DNA of 64,000 bases from Streptomyces sp. NRRL S-37 (GCF_000721605.1 NZ_JOIZ01000005.1:496001-560000); one strand, 5' to 3'; positions 34,786-44,605 are shown, counted from the first letter of the stretch. Notes: generated from the sequence alone by a model not told the origin. Numbers and translations are program-made.

Positions 34786-34977
34786 TCTGATCTGTCGCGA
34801 CAGTAGGGCCACGCCCGAGGGGCTGGCAAGACTCCGCACGGTTACGGACGGCAATCTTCCGCTTACCGTCGCGCCGCGGCCCCCTTCCCGCCCCTTCCCG
34901 ATCTAGGCCAGGATCTGACCTCTATGGCTTCTAGCGTGGTCCTCGACCGACGGAACAGAACACCGGAAGGCGAAGAC

Positions 34978-35535
34978 ATGACCCTCAACGAGCCGGCCTC
35001 CCACGCCCCGGCCGGAACCCCGGCCCCCACCGGTGAGCGCGCCGACCTGCTGGAGACGCTCGCCAAGCACCGGCACTTCCTGCGCTTCACCGTCCGTGAC
35101 CTCACCGACGAACAGGCCGGGCTGCGGACCACGAGCAGCGAGCTCTGCCTGGGCGGCCTGATCAAGCACGTCACCGCCGTCGAGCGGAACTGGGTGGACT
35201 TCATCCTGAACGGCCCTTCGTCGATGGGGGACTTCACCGCCATGACCGAGGCCGACTGGGCCCGGCGGGCCGACGAGTTCCGGATGCTGCCCGGCGAGAC
35301 GCTGGCCGGTGTGCTGGCCGAGTACGCCGACGTGGCCCGCCGGACCGATGACCTGGTCGCCGCCCTGCCCGACCTGGAGGCCGCGTGGCCGCTGCCGAAG
35401 GCCCCGTGGTTCGAGTCCGGCGCGACGTGGTCGGCCCGCAGGACGCTGATGCACATCATCGCCGAGACCGCTCAGCACGCCGGCCACGCCGACATCATCC
35501 GTGAGTCCCTGGACGGCGCGAAGAGCATGGGCTGA
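34978..35535 (+). CDS. DinB-like (DUF664) protein
   Basis: A 185-residue protein with the four-helix DinB/YfiT fold. The expected metal-binding His positions are visible: LIKHVTAVERNWVD (about residue 64) and LMHIIAETAQHAGHADIIRE (about 158-177). Such proteins include thiol-dependent (mycothiol) transferases and detoxification enzymes; the substrate here is unknown. GGAAGG lies 8 nt before ATG 34978. A strong hairpin separates it from convergent glnA2. Confidence 0.85.
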   Translation: MTLNEPASHAPAGTPAPTGERADLLETLAKHRHFLRFTVRDLTDEQAGLRTTSSELCLGGLIKHVTAVERNWVDFILNGPSSMGDFTAMTEADWARRADEFRMLPGETLAGVLAEYADVARRTDDLVAALPDLEAAWPLPKAPWFESGATWSARRTLMHIIAETAQHAGHADIIRESLDGAKSMG

Positions 35536-35552
35536 CCGCCGGGGCGCAGACG

Positions 35553-35585
35553 GAGGGGGCCGGCGGTGGAACCGCCGGCCCCCTC
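35553..35585 (+). terminator. Bidirectional terminator between the DinB gene and glnA2
   Basis: A 15-bp perfect stem (35553-35567 with 35571-35585) with a 3-nt loop lies between the two convergent stop codons. Confidence 0.85.
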
Positions 35586-35621
35586 TCGCTCGGTCGGCGG
35601 GAGATCCGCTCCGACCCGCGC

Positions 35622-36983
35622 CTACAGCACCGGCAGGTTCTTGCGCAGCTCGAAGGCCGTGACCTCGCTGCGGTACTCCTCCCACTCCTGGCGCTTGTTG
35701 CGCAGGAAGAAGTCGAAGACGTGCTCGCCGAGGGTCTCGGCGACCAGGTCGCTGCGCTCCATCAGGGTCAGGGCCTCGCCCAGGTTCTGCGGCAGGGGCT
35801 CGATGCCCAGCGCGCGGCGCTCCGCGTCGGACAGGGCCCACACGTCGTCCTCGGCGCCCGGCGGGAGCTCGTAGCCCTCCTCGATGCCCTTCAGACCGGC
35901 GGCCAGCAGGACGGCGTAGGTCAGGTACGGGTTGGCGCCGGAGTCGATGGAGCGGACCTCCACGCGCGCCGAGCCGGTCTTGCCGGGCTTGTACATGGGC
36001 ACGCGGACCAGCGCCGAGCGGTTGTTGTGGCCCCAGCAGATGTACGACGGGGCCTCGCCGCCGGCGCCGGCCGTGCGCTCCGTGCCGCCCCAGATGCGCT
36101 TGTAGGAGTTGACCCACTGGTTGGTGACCGCCGAGAGCTCCGCCGCGTGCCGCAGCAGGCCCGCGATGAAGGAGCGGCCGACCTTGGAGAGCTGGTACTC
36201 CGCGCCGGACTCGTAGAACGCGTTCCGGTCGCCCTCGAAGAGGGAGAGGTGGGTGTGCATCCCGGAGCCGGGATACTCGGAGAAGGGCTTCGGCATGAAG
36301 GTCGCCTGGACGCCCTGTTCGAGGGCCACCTGCTTCATGACCAGGCGGAACGTCATGATGTTGTCCGCCGTGGAGAGCGCGTCCGCGTACCGGAGGTCGA
36401 TCTCCTGCTGGCCGGGGGCGCCCTCGTGGTGGGAGAACTCCACCGAGATGCCCATCGACTCCAGCATGGTGATCGCCTGACGGCGGAAGTCCATGCCGAC
36501 GTTCTGCGGGGTGTGGTCGAAGTAGCCGGAGTTGTCCGCGGGGGTCGGACGGCTGCCGTCCAGCGGCTTGTCCTTCAGCAGGAAGAACTCGATCTCCGGG
36601 TGGGTGTAGAAGGTGAAGCCCAGGTCGGAGGTGCGGGCGAGGGCGCGCTTGAGGACGAAGCGCGGGTCCGCGAAGGACGGGGAGCCGTCCGGCATGAGGA
36701 TGTCGCAGAACATGCGGGCCGTGCCGGGGGCCTCGGCGCGCCAGGGGAGGATCTGGAACGTCGACGGGTCCGGCTTGGCGATCATGTCGGACTCGTACAC
36801 CCGGGCGAAGCCCTCGATGGCGGAGCCGTCGAAGCCGATCCCTTCATCGAACGCCTGTTCGAGTTCGGCGGGGGCGACGGCCACGGACTTGAGGAAGCCC
36901 AGCACGTCGGTGAACCACAGGCGCACGAACCGGATGTCGCGCTCCTCCAACGTCCGGAGCACGAACTCCTGCTGCTTGTCCAT
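35622..36983 (-). CDS. glnA2: GlnA2, glutamine synthetase-like ligase (probable gamma-glutamylpolyamine synthetase)
   Basis: A 453-residue GSI-fold protein. Catalytic-domain motifs are visible: GSAIEGFARVYESDM (about residue 52), HPEIEFFLL (about 128), HHEGAPGQQEIDLRYADALS (about 190), GSGMHTHLSLF (about 245) and GWGHNNR-like WGHNNRSALVRVP (about 320). The adenylylation loop with Tyr seen in true GSI (NLYDLPPEE) is absent, being replaced by EGYELPPGAEDDV. In Streptomyces coelicolor this paralogue does not make glutamine and is reported to glutamylate polyamines. The start MDKQQEF at 36983 is favoured over one five codons upstream. It lies downstream of an Rrf2-type regulator gene on the same strand but behind a hairpin. 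Confidence 0.9.
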   Translation of the reverse strand: MDKQQEFVLRTLEERDIRFVRLWFTDVLGFLKSVAVAPAELEQAFDEGIGFDGSAIEGFARVYESDMIAKPDPSTFQILPWRAEAPGTARMFCDILMPDGSPSFADPRFVLKRALARTSDLGFTFYTHPEIEFFLLKDKPLDGSRPTPADNSGYFDHTPQNVGMDFRRQAITMLESMGISVEFSHHEGAPGQQEIDLRYADALSTADNIMTFRLVMKQVALEQGVQATFMPKPFSEYPGSGMHTHLSLFEGDRNAFYESGAEYQLSKVGRSFIAGLLRHAAELSAVTNQWVNSYKRIWGGTERTAGAGGEAPSYICWGHNNRSALVRVPMYKPGKTGSARVEVRSIDSGANPYLTYAVLLAAGLKGIEEGYELPPGAEDDVWALSDAERRALGIEPLPQNLGEALTLMERSDLVAETLGEHVFDFFLRNKRQEWEEYRSEVTAFELRKNLPVL

Positions 36984-37108
36984 CTTCCGCTTCCCCATCC
37001 TTGCCGGTCAGGCCGCCTGTCCGCTCCCACACCCCGGGGAGACGGCCGGGCATTGCGAGCATCCCACCACACCAGCGTTTCATACGCGTTGCCGACCTTG
37101 ACCGGACG

Positions 37109-37133
37109 GCCTGACCGGGCGGTCCGGTCAGGC
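37109..37133 (-). terminator. Hairpin after the Rrf2-type regulator gene
   Basis: GCCTGACCGG (37109-37118) pairs with CCGGTCAGGC (37124-37133) over a 5-nt loop. It separates the regulator from glnA2. The remaining gap is CpG-rich and shows no gene. Confidence 0.65.
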
Positions 37134-37237
37134 GGCCCGGCCGGGCGGCTTGCCGCGGGCCGGACGCCTCGCACACGACAGGTGTACCGCTCCGGGGCCC
37201 ATCTTGCCCGCTCGGGCCGGTATCCGGAACGGGCGGC

Positions 37238-37681
37238 TCACGGCCTCGGGGAGATGCCCAGCAGGAGGGGGCCGGTGGGGGCCGAGACGATGTCCGCCAC
37301 CGTGACCGGGTCCAGCGAGGCGAAGAACGCCTCCTGGGCCCCGCGCAGGGCGCCGCGCAGCCTGCAGGCCGAGTTCAGCGGGCAGGGGGACGAGGTGGCG
37401 GTGCCCTCGCAGTCGACGACGTCCCCCTCGCCCTCGAAGGCCCGGACCACCGCGCCCACCGAGGCGGTACGGCCCTCCTCCGTGAGGCCCAGACCGCCGC
37501 CCCGGCCGCGGCGGGCCGTCAGCAGGCCCATGTGCTGGAGCTCGGCGACCACCTTCGCGGCGTGCGTGTAGGGCACGTCCATGGCTTCCGCGACGTCGCG
37601 CGTCGTCGGGGTGGAGTCACCGGCCACGGCGAGGCGCATGAGGACGCGGAGGGCCAGGTCTGTGGAGCGGAGGAGCCGCAT
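37238..37681 (-). CDS. Rrf2-family regulator with NsrR-like cysteine cluster
   Basis: A 147-residue Rrf2-type repressor. It begins MRLLRSTDLALRVLMRLAVA, followed by the winged-helix region TTRDVAEAMDVPYTHAAKVV, typical of NsrR. Three Cys are spaced C-x8-C-x5-C near residues 95-111 (DCEGTATSSP, CPLNSACRL), as expected for a 4Fe-4S cluster that senses nitric oxide. The ATG has no ribosome-binding site; a -35/-10 pair ends 7 nt upstream, so the transcript is probably leaderless. NO-responsive targets such as hmp are not seen nearby. Confidence 0.85.
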   Translation of the reverse strand: MRLLRSTDLALRVLMRLAVAGDSTPTTRDVAEAMDVPYTHAAKVVAELQHMGLLTARRGRGGGLGLTEEGRTASVGAVVRAFEGEGDVVDCEGTATSSPCPLNSACRLRGALRGAQEAFFASLDPVTVADIVSAPTGPLLLGISPRP

Positions 37682-37688
37682 GGCGGAG

Positions 37689-37717
37689 AGCGTAGGTAAT
37701 GCGCATCTTGGGTTCAA
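37689..37717 (-). promoter_or_regulatory. Promoter of the Rrf2-type regulator gene
   Basis: On the minus strand, TTGAAC (37717-37712) and TACGCT (37694-37689) are spaced by 17 nt. The -10 box ends 7 nt before the ATG, so transcription should start at the start codon. Confidence 0.6.
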
Positions 37718-37879
37718 GTTTTCCGGGGGGGGTCCTATGGAGTGCGGCTCCACAGGGCCGGTTCTGCGGGGCCGGCTCCATGGGGTGCGGTTTTGTTGCT
37801 CATGAGCCCTACGGCTCTCCCCCTCTCCCCTATTACGATCAGCTGACCCGCTCGTCCCACTTCCGCGAAGGACACTTCC

Positions 37880-38545
37880 ATGGGCTCCGCCAAGAAGAGC
37901 AGCTCGTCACGTTCGGCGCGCATAGAGGAGATGCGGCGTGCCGAGAAGGCCCGCGAGCGTCGCGCCCGCGTCCTCACCATCGCCGCCAGTGCGGTGGTCG
38001 TCGTCGGGCTCGTCGCCGGCGGTGTGGTGCTCGTCCGGTCGCAGTCGGACGACGACGGCGGCAGCGCGGCCGCCGATGCGAAGAACCCGGGCAAGTTCGT
38101 CACGGGCAAGGACGGTGTGCGGAAGTGGGAGGGCGAGCTGGGGCGCACCCACGTGACCAAGGCCGTGGACTACCCCGTCTCGCCCCCGGTGGGCGGTGAC
38201 CACAACCCGGTCTGGATGAACTGCAACGGGGACGTCTACACCGACGAGATCGACAACACCAACGCCGTGCACTCGCTGGAGCACGGTGCCGTGTGGGTGA
38301 CGTACAACTCCTCGGCCGACAAGGCCGCCGTCGACGCGCTCGCGGCGAAGGTGAAGAAGACGCCGTACACGCTGATGAGCCCGGTGGACGGCCAGAAGGA
38401 TCCGATCATGCTGTCCGCCTGGGGGCACCAGCGCACGGTGACCGGTGCGGACGACCCGGCCCTGGACGCGTTCTTCGAGAAGTTCGTCCAGGGGGAGCAG
38501 ACGCCCGAGCCGGGGGCCGCCTGCACCAACGGGCTGTCCAAGTGA
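37880..38545 (+). CDS. DUF3105 membrane-anchored protein
   Basis: A 221-residue protein. A basic cytoplasmic start is followed by one helix (VLTIAASAVVVVGLVAGGVV, about residues 34-53) and an extracytoplasmic DUF3105 domain (about 85-215). The family motifs are SPPVGGDHNPVWMNCNG and HSLEHGAVWVTYN. The role is unknown. Its stop overlaps the start of the DUF305 gene (GTGA), and this pair recurs widely in actinobacteria. The start follows GAAGGA. Confidence 0.9.
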   Translation: MGSAKKSSSSRSARIEEMRRAEKARERRARVLTIAASAVVVVGLVAGGVVLVRSQSDDDGGSAAADAKNPGKFVTGKDGVRKWEGELGRTHVTKAVDYPVSPPVGGDHNPVWMNCNGDVYTDEIDNTNAVHSLEHGAVWVTYNSSADKAAVDALAAKVKKTPYTLMSPVDGQKDPIMLSAWGHQRTVTGADDPALDAFFEKFVQGEQTPEPGAACTNGLSK

Positions 38546-39165
38546 GGCAGGCCGGGCTGGTCGCGGGGGCCGCGGCCCTCGCACTGGTCGCGACCGGGGC
38601 GATCACCTACGCGGTGGCCGGGGACGAGGGCTCCTCGGCCACGGTCCCGGTCGCGGACTCCGCGGACGCCGGGTTCGCCCGGGACATGGCCGTGCACCAC
38701 CAGCAGGCCGTCGAGATGTCGTACGTCGTACGGGACCGCACGGACGACGAGGAGGTCCGGCGGCTCGCCTACGACATCGCCCAGACGCAGGCCAACCAGC
38801 GGGGCATGCTGCTGGGGTGGCTCGACCTGTGGGAGCTGCCCAAGGTGTCCATGGATCCGCCCATGACCTGGATGGGGATGGGCGACAGCGCTTCCGGAAA
38901 GGACGGCGCGCTGATGCCGGGGATGGCCACCGACGCCGAGATGGAGCGGCTGGGGTCGCTGAGCGGAAAGCGGGCGGAGGTCTTCTACCTGCAGCTCATG
39001 ACGGACCACCACAAGGGCGGGGTGCACATGGCCCAGGCGTGTGTCCGCGCGTGCGAGGTGGGGGCCGAGAAACGGCTCGCCCGGACGATGGTGGAGGGGC
39101 AGGAGTCCGAGATCGCGCTGATGGCGGGGATGCTGGAGGAGCGGGGAGCGGCGGCCCGGCCGTAG
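38542..39165 (+). CDS. DUF305 exported protein
   Basis: A 207-residue protein that starts at GTG 38542, overlapping the DUF3105 stop by 4 nt. After an uncleaved or cleaved signal segment ([20 protein letters not shown]) come two His-rich DUF305 halves: FARDMAVHHQQAVEMS (about 48-63) and MTDHHKGGVHMAQAC (about 153-167). These resemble ferritin-like four-helix metal sites, and DUF305 proteins are often linked with copper or other metal handling. Met-rich MDPPMTWMGMGD lies between the halves. No metal-responsive operator was recognised. Confidence 0.9.
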   Translation: MRQAGLVAGAAALALVATGAITYAVAGDEGSSATVPVADSADAGFARDMAVHHQQAVEMSYVVRDRTDDEEVRRLAYDIAQTQANQRGMLLGWLDLWELPKVSMDPPMTWMGMGDSASGKDGALMPGMATDAEMERLGSLSGKRAEVFYLQLMTDHHKGGVHMAQACVRACEVGAEKRLARTMVEGQESEIALMAGMLEERGAAARP

Positions 39166-39202
39166 CGGACGGGGCTCCGGGACATCGCGTCGTTGTGACG
39201 AT

Positions 39203-39208
39203 TACACT
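39203..39208 (+). promoter_or_regulatory. -10 box of a leaderless nadE promoter
   Basis: TACACT ends 6 nt before GTG 39215, with no ribosome-binding site. Confidence 0.5.
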
Positions 39209-39214
39209 GGGCCC

Positions 39215-40975
39215 GTGCCTCAACTACGTCTCGCCCTGAATCAGATCGACTCGAGCGTCGGCGACCTCGCCGGCAACGCCGACACGATCGTCCGCTGGAC
39301 CCGGCACTCCGCCGAGCAGGGAGCGCACCTCGTGGCGTTCCCCGAGATGGCGCTGACCGGGTATCCCGTCGAGGACCTCGCCCTGCGGTCGTCCTTCGTG
39401 GAGGCCTCGCGGGCGGCGCTGCGCTCGCTGGCCGCCCGGCTCGCCGAGGAGGGGTTCGGGGAGCTTCCGGTGATCGTCGGATACCTCGACCGCAGCTCCG
39501 CCGCCCAGCCGAAGTACGGGCAGCCGGCCGGTGCCCCGCAGAACGCGGGCGCCGTGCTGTACGGGGGTGAGGTGGTGCTGAGCTACGCCAAGCACCACCT
39601 GCCGAACTACGGCGTCTTCGACGAGTTCCGCTACTTCGTGCCCGGCGACACCATGCCGGTGGTGCGGGTACGCGGGGTCGACGTCGCCCTCGCCATCTGT
39701 GAGGACCTGTGGCAGGACGGGGGGCGGGTGCCGGCGGCGCGGTCGGCCCGGGCCGGGCTGCTGCTGTCGGTCAACGCCTCGCCGTACGAGCGCGACAAGG
39801 ACGACACCCGGCTGGAGCTGGTGCGCAAGCGGGCGCAGGAGGCCGGGTGCACGACCGCGTACCTCGCGATGACGGGCGGGCAGGACGAGCTGGTCTTCGA
39901 CGGGGACTCGATCGTCGTGGACCGTGACGGCGGCGTCGTGACGCGTGCGCCGCAGTTCGCCGAGGCGTGTGTCGTGGTCGACCTCGAACTGCCCCTCGCG
40001 GAGGCCGACGCGCCGACGGGAACCGTCGACGACGGGCTGCGGATCGACCGGGTCGTGCTGTCGGAGGAGCCCGTGCCCGCGTACGACGCCTCGTCGCCCG
40101 GTGGGTACGCCGAGCGGCTCGACGACGACGAGGAGGTGTACTCCGCGCTGGTCGTGGGGTTGCGGGCGTACGTCGAGAAGAACGGGTTCCGGTCGGTGCT
40201 GATCGGGCTGTCCGGGGGGATCGACTCGGCGCTGGTCGCCGCTCTCGCCTGTGACGCGGTGGGCGCGGAGAACGTGTACGGCGTGTCGATGCCGTCGAAG
40301 TACTCGTCCGAGCACTCGAAGGACGACGCGGCGGAGCTGGCGCGGCGGACGGGGCTGAACTACCGGACGGTTCCGATCGAGCCGATGTTCGACGCGTACA
40401 TGGGGGCGCTGGGGCTGACGGGGCTGGCGGAGGAGAACCTGCAGTCGCGGCTGCGGGGGACGCTGCTGATGGCGATCTCCAACCAGGAGGGGCACATCGT
40501 GCTGGCGCCGGGGAACAAGTCGGAGCTGGCGGTGGGGTACTCGACGCTGTACGGGGACTCGGTCGGGGCGTACGGGCCGATCAAGGACGTGTACAAGACG
40601 TCGGTGTTCCGGCTGGCCCAGTGGCGCAACCGGGCGGCGGCGGAACGGGGGCAGACGCCGCCGATCCCGGAGAACTCGATCTCGAAGCCGCCGAGCGCGG
40701 AGCTGCGGCCGGGACAGGTGGACACGGACTCGCTGCCGGACTACCCGGTGCTGGACGCGATCCTGGCGCTGTACGTGGACCGGGACCGGGGGGCGGACGA
40801 GATCGTCGCGGCCGGGTTCGACGCGGAGCTGGTGACGAAGACGCTGCGGATGGTGGACCGGGCGGAGTACAAGCGGCGGCAATATCCGCCGGGCACGAAG
40901 ATCTCCCCGAAGGGCTTCGGCAAGGACCGCCGTCTGCCGATCACGAACGGCTGGCGTGAAGGCGTGCGCGTCTGA
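39215..40975 (+). CDS. nadE: Glutamine-dependent NAD+ synthetase
   Basis: A 586-residue two-domain enzyme that converts deamido-NAD to NAD using glutamine and ATP. The N-terminal nitrilase-fold glutaminase (1-270) has the catalytic triad Glu in FPEMALTGYPVEDL (about residue 45), Lys in AKHHLPNYGVFDEF and Cys in AICEDLWQDGG. The C-terminal synthetase (about 310-586) has the P-loop GLSGGIDSALVAALACDA and LAPGNKSELAVGYSTLYGD. The gene is apparently leaderless and monocistronic. Confidence 0.96.
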   Translation: MPQLRLALNQIDSSVGDLAGNADTIVRWTRHSAEQGAHLVAFPEMALTGYPVEDLALRSSFVEASRAALRSLAARLAEEGFGELPVIVGYLDRSSAAQPKYGQPAGAPQNAGAVLYGGEVVLSYAKHHLPNYGVFDEFRYFVPGDTMPVVRVRGVDVALAICEDLWQDGGRVPAARSARAGLLLSVNASPYERDKDDTRLELVRKRAQEAGCTTAYLAMTGGQDELVFDGDSIVVDRDGGVVTRAPQFAEACVVVDLELPLAEADAPTGTVDDGLRIDRVVLSEEPVPAYDASSPGGYAERLDDDEEVYSALVVGLRAYVEKNGFRSVLIGLSGGIDSALVAALACDAVGAENVYGVSMPSKYSSEHSKDDAAELARRTGLNYRTVPIEPMFDAYMGALGLTGLAEENLQSRLRGTLLMAISNQEGHIVLAPGNKSELAVGYSTLYGDSVGAYGPIKDVYKTSVFRLAQWRNRAAAERGQTPPIPENSISKPPSAELRPGQVDTDSLPDYPVLDAILALYVDRDRGADEIVAAGFDAELVTKTLRMVDRAEYKRRQYPPGTKISPKGFGKDRRLPITNGWREGVRV

Positions 40976-41053
40976 CGCCTGCGGAGTGCCCGCGGCGCGG
41001 CGTCCGGCCCGGTGCGGGCGAGGGATGAGGAAAGGGCGGCTGACCTGATGTTC

Positions 41054-42109
41054 TCAGTCGCCCTGTGAGGTGACCCTCACACGTGCCGCTATGGGGAGGT
41101 GGTCGCTCGCCGTGGCCGGGAGGGTCCAGGAGCTTTCCGGTTCGGCGCCCTTGACCAGGATCTGGTCGATCCGCGCCATCGGGAACGACGCCGGCCAGCT
41201 GAAGCCGAAGCCGCTGCCCACGGCGCCCTGGGTGGAGCGCATCTGGGAGGTGACGGCGTTCAGGGCGCGGTCGTTCATCGTGCCGTTCAGGTCGCCGAGC
41301 AGCACGACGTTCGGCAGTGGTTCGTCGGCGATGGCCTCGCCCAGGGCGTTGGCGCTCTTGTCCCTCTGACGGGCCGTGAACCCTGCCTCCAGCTTCACGC
41401 GGACGGAGGGGAGGTGGGCGACGTAGACGGCGACCCGGCCGGCGGGGGCGGCCACCGTGGCACGCATCGCGCGCTTCCAGCCGAGGCGGATGTCGACCGC
41501 CCTCACGTCGCTCAGGGGGTACTTGCTCCACAGGCCGACGGTGCCGACCACCTCGTGGTACGCGTACGTCGCCTTCAGGGCCCGTTCGTACGTCGGGACC
41601 GCCGAGGCCTTCAGTTCCTCGAGGGCCAGCACGTCCGCGCCCGAGGCGGCCACGTCGCGGGCGGTGGCGGAGGGGTCCGGGTTGTCGGCGTTGACGTTGT
41701 GCGTGGCCACCGTGAGGTCGCCGCCGCCGGTGGCGGTCTTGTCGGTGAGCAGGCCGCCGAAGAGGTTCAGCCAGACGGCCGCCGGCAGGATCGTCGCGAT
41801 CAGCGCCGTCGCCGACTTGCGGATCAGACCGAGGACGAGCAGGACCGGGATCAGCAGGCCCACCCAGGGGAGGAAGGTGTCCACCAGGCTGCCCAGGTTG
41901 CCGATCGCGTTCGGGATGTGACCATGGGCCAGCATGACCAGGGCCGTCAGGACCGAGCAGGCGGCCAGGACGAGGCCGCGGCGCCAGATGCGGCGGTCAC
42001 CGCGCCAGCCTCTGGTGAGGCGCTCGCGCAGGCGTCCAAGCCGGGTCGGCCGCGGTTCGGGCTCCGAACCGCCGTTGTCCGTCTCCGTCCTGTACGCCTG
42101 CTGCGCCAT
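41054..42109 (-). CDS. Membrane-anchored endonuclease/exonuclease/phosphatase-family protein
   Basis: A 351-residue protein. After a charged start, about three transmembrane helices (about residues 44-125) anchor the C-terminal EEP domain (about 130-350). Metal and catalytic motifs are visible: VATHNVNADN, LALEELKAS (acidic ligand), VLLGDLNGTMNDRAL and ATASDHLPIAARV (the His of the SDH motif). The domain should face outward and may hydrolyse phosphodiesters or lipids. The true substrate is unknown. A TetR gene lies 177 nt upstream on the same strand. Confidence 0.88.
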   Translation of the reverse strand: MAQQAYRTETDNGGSEPEPRPTRLGRLRERLTRGWRGDRRIWRRGLVLAACSVLTALVMLAHGHIPNAIGNLGSLVDTFLPWVGLLIPVLLVLGLIRKSATALIATILPAAVWLNLFGGLLTDKTATGGGDLTVATHNVNADNPDPSATARDVAASGADVLALEELKASAVPTYERALKATYAYHEVVGTVGLWSKYPLSDVRAVDIRLGWKRAMRATVAAPAGRVAVYVAHLPSVRVKLEAGFTARQRDKSANALGEAIADEPLPNVVLLGDLNGTMNDRALNAVTSQMRSTQGAVGSGFGFSWPASFPMARIDQILVKGAEPESSWTLPATASDHLPIAARVRVTSQGD

Positions 42110-42286
42110 ACCGTCGCCTCACAACCTGCCGTGCACACCGTCGCCCCGTGTCCGTAAGACACTAGGGGATGATCGGTTCCGTTCCCGCCGCCCCTCGACG
42201 GCCGTACGGGGGCGAGGACGTGCGGGGGCGCTCGGGGAGTTCCGGACGGGGGTGGTGAAAGCGCCCTCTGTGACGAAACGCGCACA

Positions 42287-42913
42287 TCATGACCGGCCGG
42301 TGACGGGGCGTAGGCCTTCGAGGAGCGTGTCGACGACTTGTTCGGCCAGGTCGTCCGGGAGCTCCGCGTCGGGGCGCAGGACGGTGCGGACGAGGATGGG
42401 GCCCACGACGATGTCGTTGAGGATCTCCAGGTCGACGTCGGCGCGCAGTTCGCCGTTCTCCCGGCCCCGGCGCAGCACCTCCAGGCCGAGCCGGCGGCGC
42501 GGCAGGATGACGGTGTCGTGGTAGGCGGCCCAGAGGTTGGGGCTGCTCTTCATCTGGGCGCGCACGTTGTGCAGGAGCGCCGAGGTCCGTCCGGCCAGGC
42601 CGCGCAGGCGCAGGGACTCCAGCAGGACGACGAGGTCGTCGCGCATGGAGGTGCCGGGGAGTTCGGGGTCCGGGGGCTCGGCGGCGCGCAGGACGTCGAC
42701 GAAGAGCTGCTCCTTGCCGCTCCAGCGGCGGTAGATGGTGGCCTTGCCGACGCCGGCGGTGCGGGCGATGCGCTCGATGGAGAGCTCCGCGAGGGGCACG
42801 CCGTCCTCCAGGAGCCTCATCACTCCCTCGATGATGGCGCGTTCGACCGCCTCGCTGCGGGGGCGGCCCCGTACGGGGCCGTCCTGCCGGGGGTCGGTGC
42901 CGGCCGGGATCAC
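42287..42913 (-). CDS. TetR-family regulator of the MFS exporter
   Basis: A 208-residue TetR protein. The HTH (about 20-68) reads RAIIEGVMRLLEDGVPLAEL then SIERIARTAGVGKATIYRRW. It lies 78 nt downstream of the MFS exporter gene on the same strand, so it is probably co-transcribed, and a 29-bp operator sits before the exporter gene. It likely represses the operon until a drug ligand binds. The C-terminal domain is of the TetR_C family common in drug-efflux regulators. Confidence 0.9.
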   Translation of the reverse strand: MIPAGTDPRQDGPVRGRPRSEAVERAIIEGVMRLLEDGVPLAELSIERIARTAGVGKATIYRRWSGKEQLFVDVLRAAEPPDPELPGTSMRDDLVVLLESLRLRGLAGRTSALLHNVRAQMKSSPNLWAAYHDTVILPRRRLGLEVLRRGRENGELRADVDLEILNDIVVGPILVRTVLRPDAELPDDLAEQVVDTLLEGLRPVTGRS

Positions 42914-42991
42914 GTCGTCGGGCTCCTTACGTCGGAGGCGGGCTGGGACGATTCTCCCGGTGGGCGGTGGCGGCGGTCCACCGCCCGGGGA

Positions 42992-44587
42992 TCACCGGTC
43001 CGCCGCCGGCACCGCTTCCCGCCTCTCCTCGTCCCCTTCGGGCGCCGGCGTACGGCCGGGCAGGAACACGGCGACGACGACCGCGCCCAGCACGGCGACG
43101 CCCGCTCCCCACAGCGCGGTGACGTGCATGGCGTGCAGGAACGCGTCGTCGGCCGCGCCGATCAGGGACTCGCCGCGCGCGCCCAGCCGGTCCGCCACGG
43201 CCAGGGTGGCCTCGATGGACTCGCCGGCCGCGTGCCGGGCGCCGGGCGGCAGCAGGCCGAGTTCGTCCTCGATGCCGCTGCGGTAGGCGGCGGACAGCAC
43301 CGAGCCGAGTACGGCGATGCCGAGGGCGCCGCCGACCTGGCGGAAGACGTTGCTGAGGGCGGAGGCGGAGCCGGCCTTCTCGCGGGGCAGGGCCTGCATG
43401 ATGACGACGCTGACCGGTGTCATGACGTGCGCCATGCCGGCGCCCATGAGGAAGAAGACGACCTCCAGGATCCAGATCGGCGTGTCCGCGTCCAGGGTGG
43501 CGAACGCCGCCAGGGTCGCGGCGAGCACCAGCAGGCCGGCGGTCGTGGTGACCTTGTTGCCGAAGCGGTCCACCAGGAGGCGGGCCCGGGGCGCGAAGAT
43601 CATCTGGGTGGCGGCCAGCGGCAGCATCAGCAGGCCCGTCTCCAGCGGCGAGTATCCGCGCACGCTCTGGGTGTAGAACACGGCGAAGAACGTCACGCCC
43701 ATCAGCGCGAAGAAGACCAGCGCTATCGCGACGACCGCGGCGGAGAACACCTTGTTCTTGAAGTAGGTGACGTCGATGGACGGGTGGTCGCTGCGCTTCT
43801 CGAACACCACGAACGCGGCGAGTACGGCGAGACCGGCGCCGATCGTCGACACCACCGTGACGTCGGTGAAGTCGGCGAGCTGGCCGCCCTTGATGATGCC
43901 GTAGACCAGCAGGACCAGTCCGGCCACGGACAGGACGACGCCGACGGGGTCGATCCGGCCGGGGTTCGGGTCGCGGGAGTCGGGGACCAGCCACAGCATC
44001 AGGGCGACGGCGAGGACGACGATGGGCACGTTGACGAGGAAGACCGAGCCCCACCAGAAGTGGTCCAGGAGGAATCCGCCGGTGATCGGGCCGATGGCGA
44101 TGGCGAGGCCCACCCCGCCCGCCCAGATGCCGATGGCCTTGGGCTGCTCGTCGCGTTCGAAGACGTTCATCAGGACGGCCAGGGTGGCCGGCATGACCAG
44201 TGCGGCGCCCAGCCCCATCACCGCGCGGAAGCCGATCAGCTCGGCCGGTGAACCGGAGAACGCGGCGAACGCCGAGCCGATGCCGAACACGACGAGGCCG
44301 CCGATCAGCACCTTCTTGCGGCCGAGCCGGTCGCCGAGGAGCCCCGCGCTGAAGAGCAGACCGGCGAAGACGAGCGTGTAGGAGTTGATCGCCCACTCCA
44401 GCTCGCTCTGGGTGGCGCCCAGGCCGGTGGGAGCGGGGGTGGAGATCGTCTTGATGGCGACATTCAGGATCGAGTTGTCGAGTACGACGATCAGCAGGCT
44501 GAGCATCAGCACGCCGAGGATCGCCCAGCGGCGCCGGTGCACGGCTTCCGGGACCCGGCGGCGGGCAGGGGCGGCAGGAGAAATCAT
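42992..44587 (-). CDS. MFS multidrug exporter (DHA2/EmrB-QacA type, 14 helices)
   Basis: A 531-residue transporter. First helix [20 protein letters not shown] (about residue 20-40), with the family motif [10 protein letters not shown]; motif A appears as [16 protein letters not shown] (about 84-100) and motif C-like [18 protein letters not shown] near 150-165. Fourteen helices can be drawn, as in proton-driven drug exporters. The C-terminus is charged. It is the first gene of an operon with the TetR regulator, under the palindrome at 44606-44634. It may export an antibiotic or toxic metabolite. Confidence 0.93.
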   Translation of the reverse strand: MISPAAPARRRVPEAVHRRRWAILGVLMLSLLIVVLDNSILNVAIKTISTPAPTGLGATQSELEWAINSYTLVFAGLLFSAGLLGDRLGRKKVLIGGLVVFGIGSAFAAFSGSPAELIGFRAVMGLGAALVMPATLAVLMNVFERDEQPKAIGIWAGGVGLAIAIGPITGGFLLDHFWWGSVFLVNVPIVVLAVALMLWLVPDSRDPNPGRIDPVGVVLSVAGLVLLVYGIIKGGQLADFTDVTVVSTIGAGLAVLAAFVVFEKRSDHPSIDVTYFKNKVFSAAVVAIALVFFALMGVTFFAVFYTQSVRGYSPLETGLLMLPLAATQMIFAPRARLLVDRFGNKVTTTAGLLVLAATLAAFATLDADTPIWILEVVFFLMGAGMAHVMTPVSVVIMQALPREKAGSASALSNVFRQVGGALGIAVLGSVLSAAYRSGIEDELGLLPPGARHAAGESIEATLAVADRLGARGESLIGAADDAFLHAMHVTALWGAGVAVLGAVVVAVFLPGRTPAPEGDEERREAVPAADR

Positions 44588-44605
44588 GCGCCCCAGCGTA
44601 GTTAA

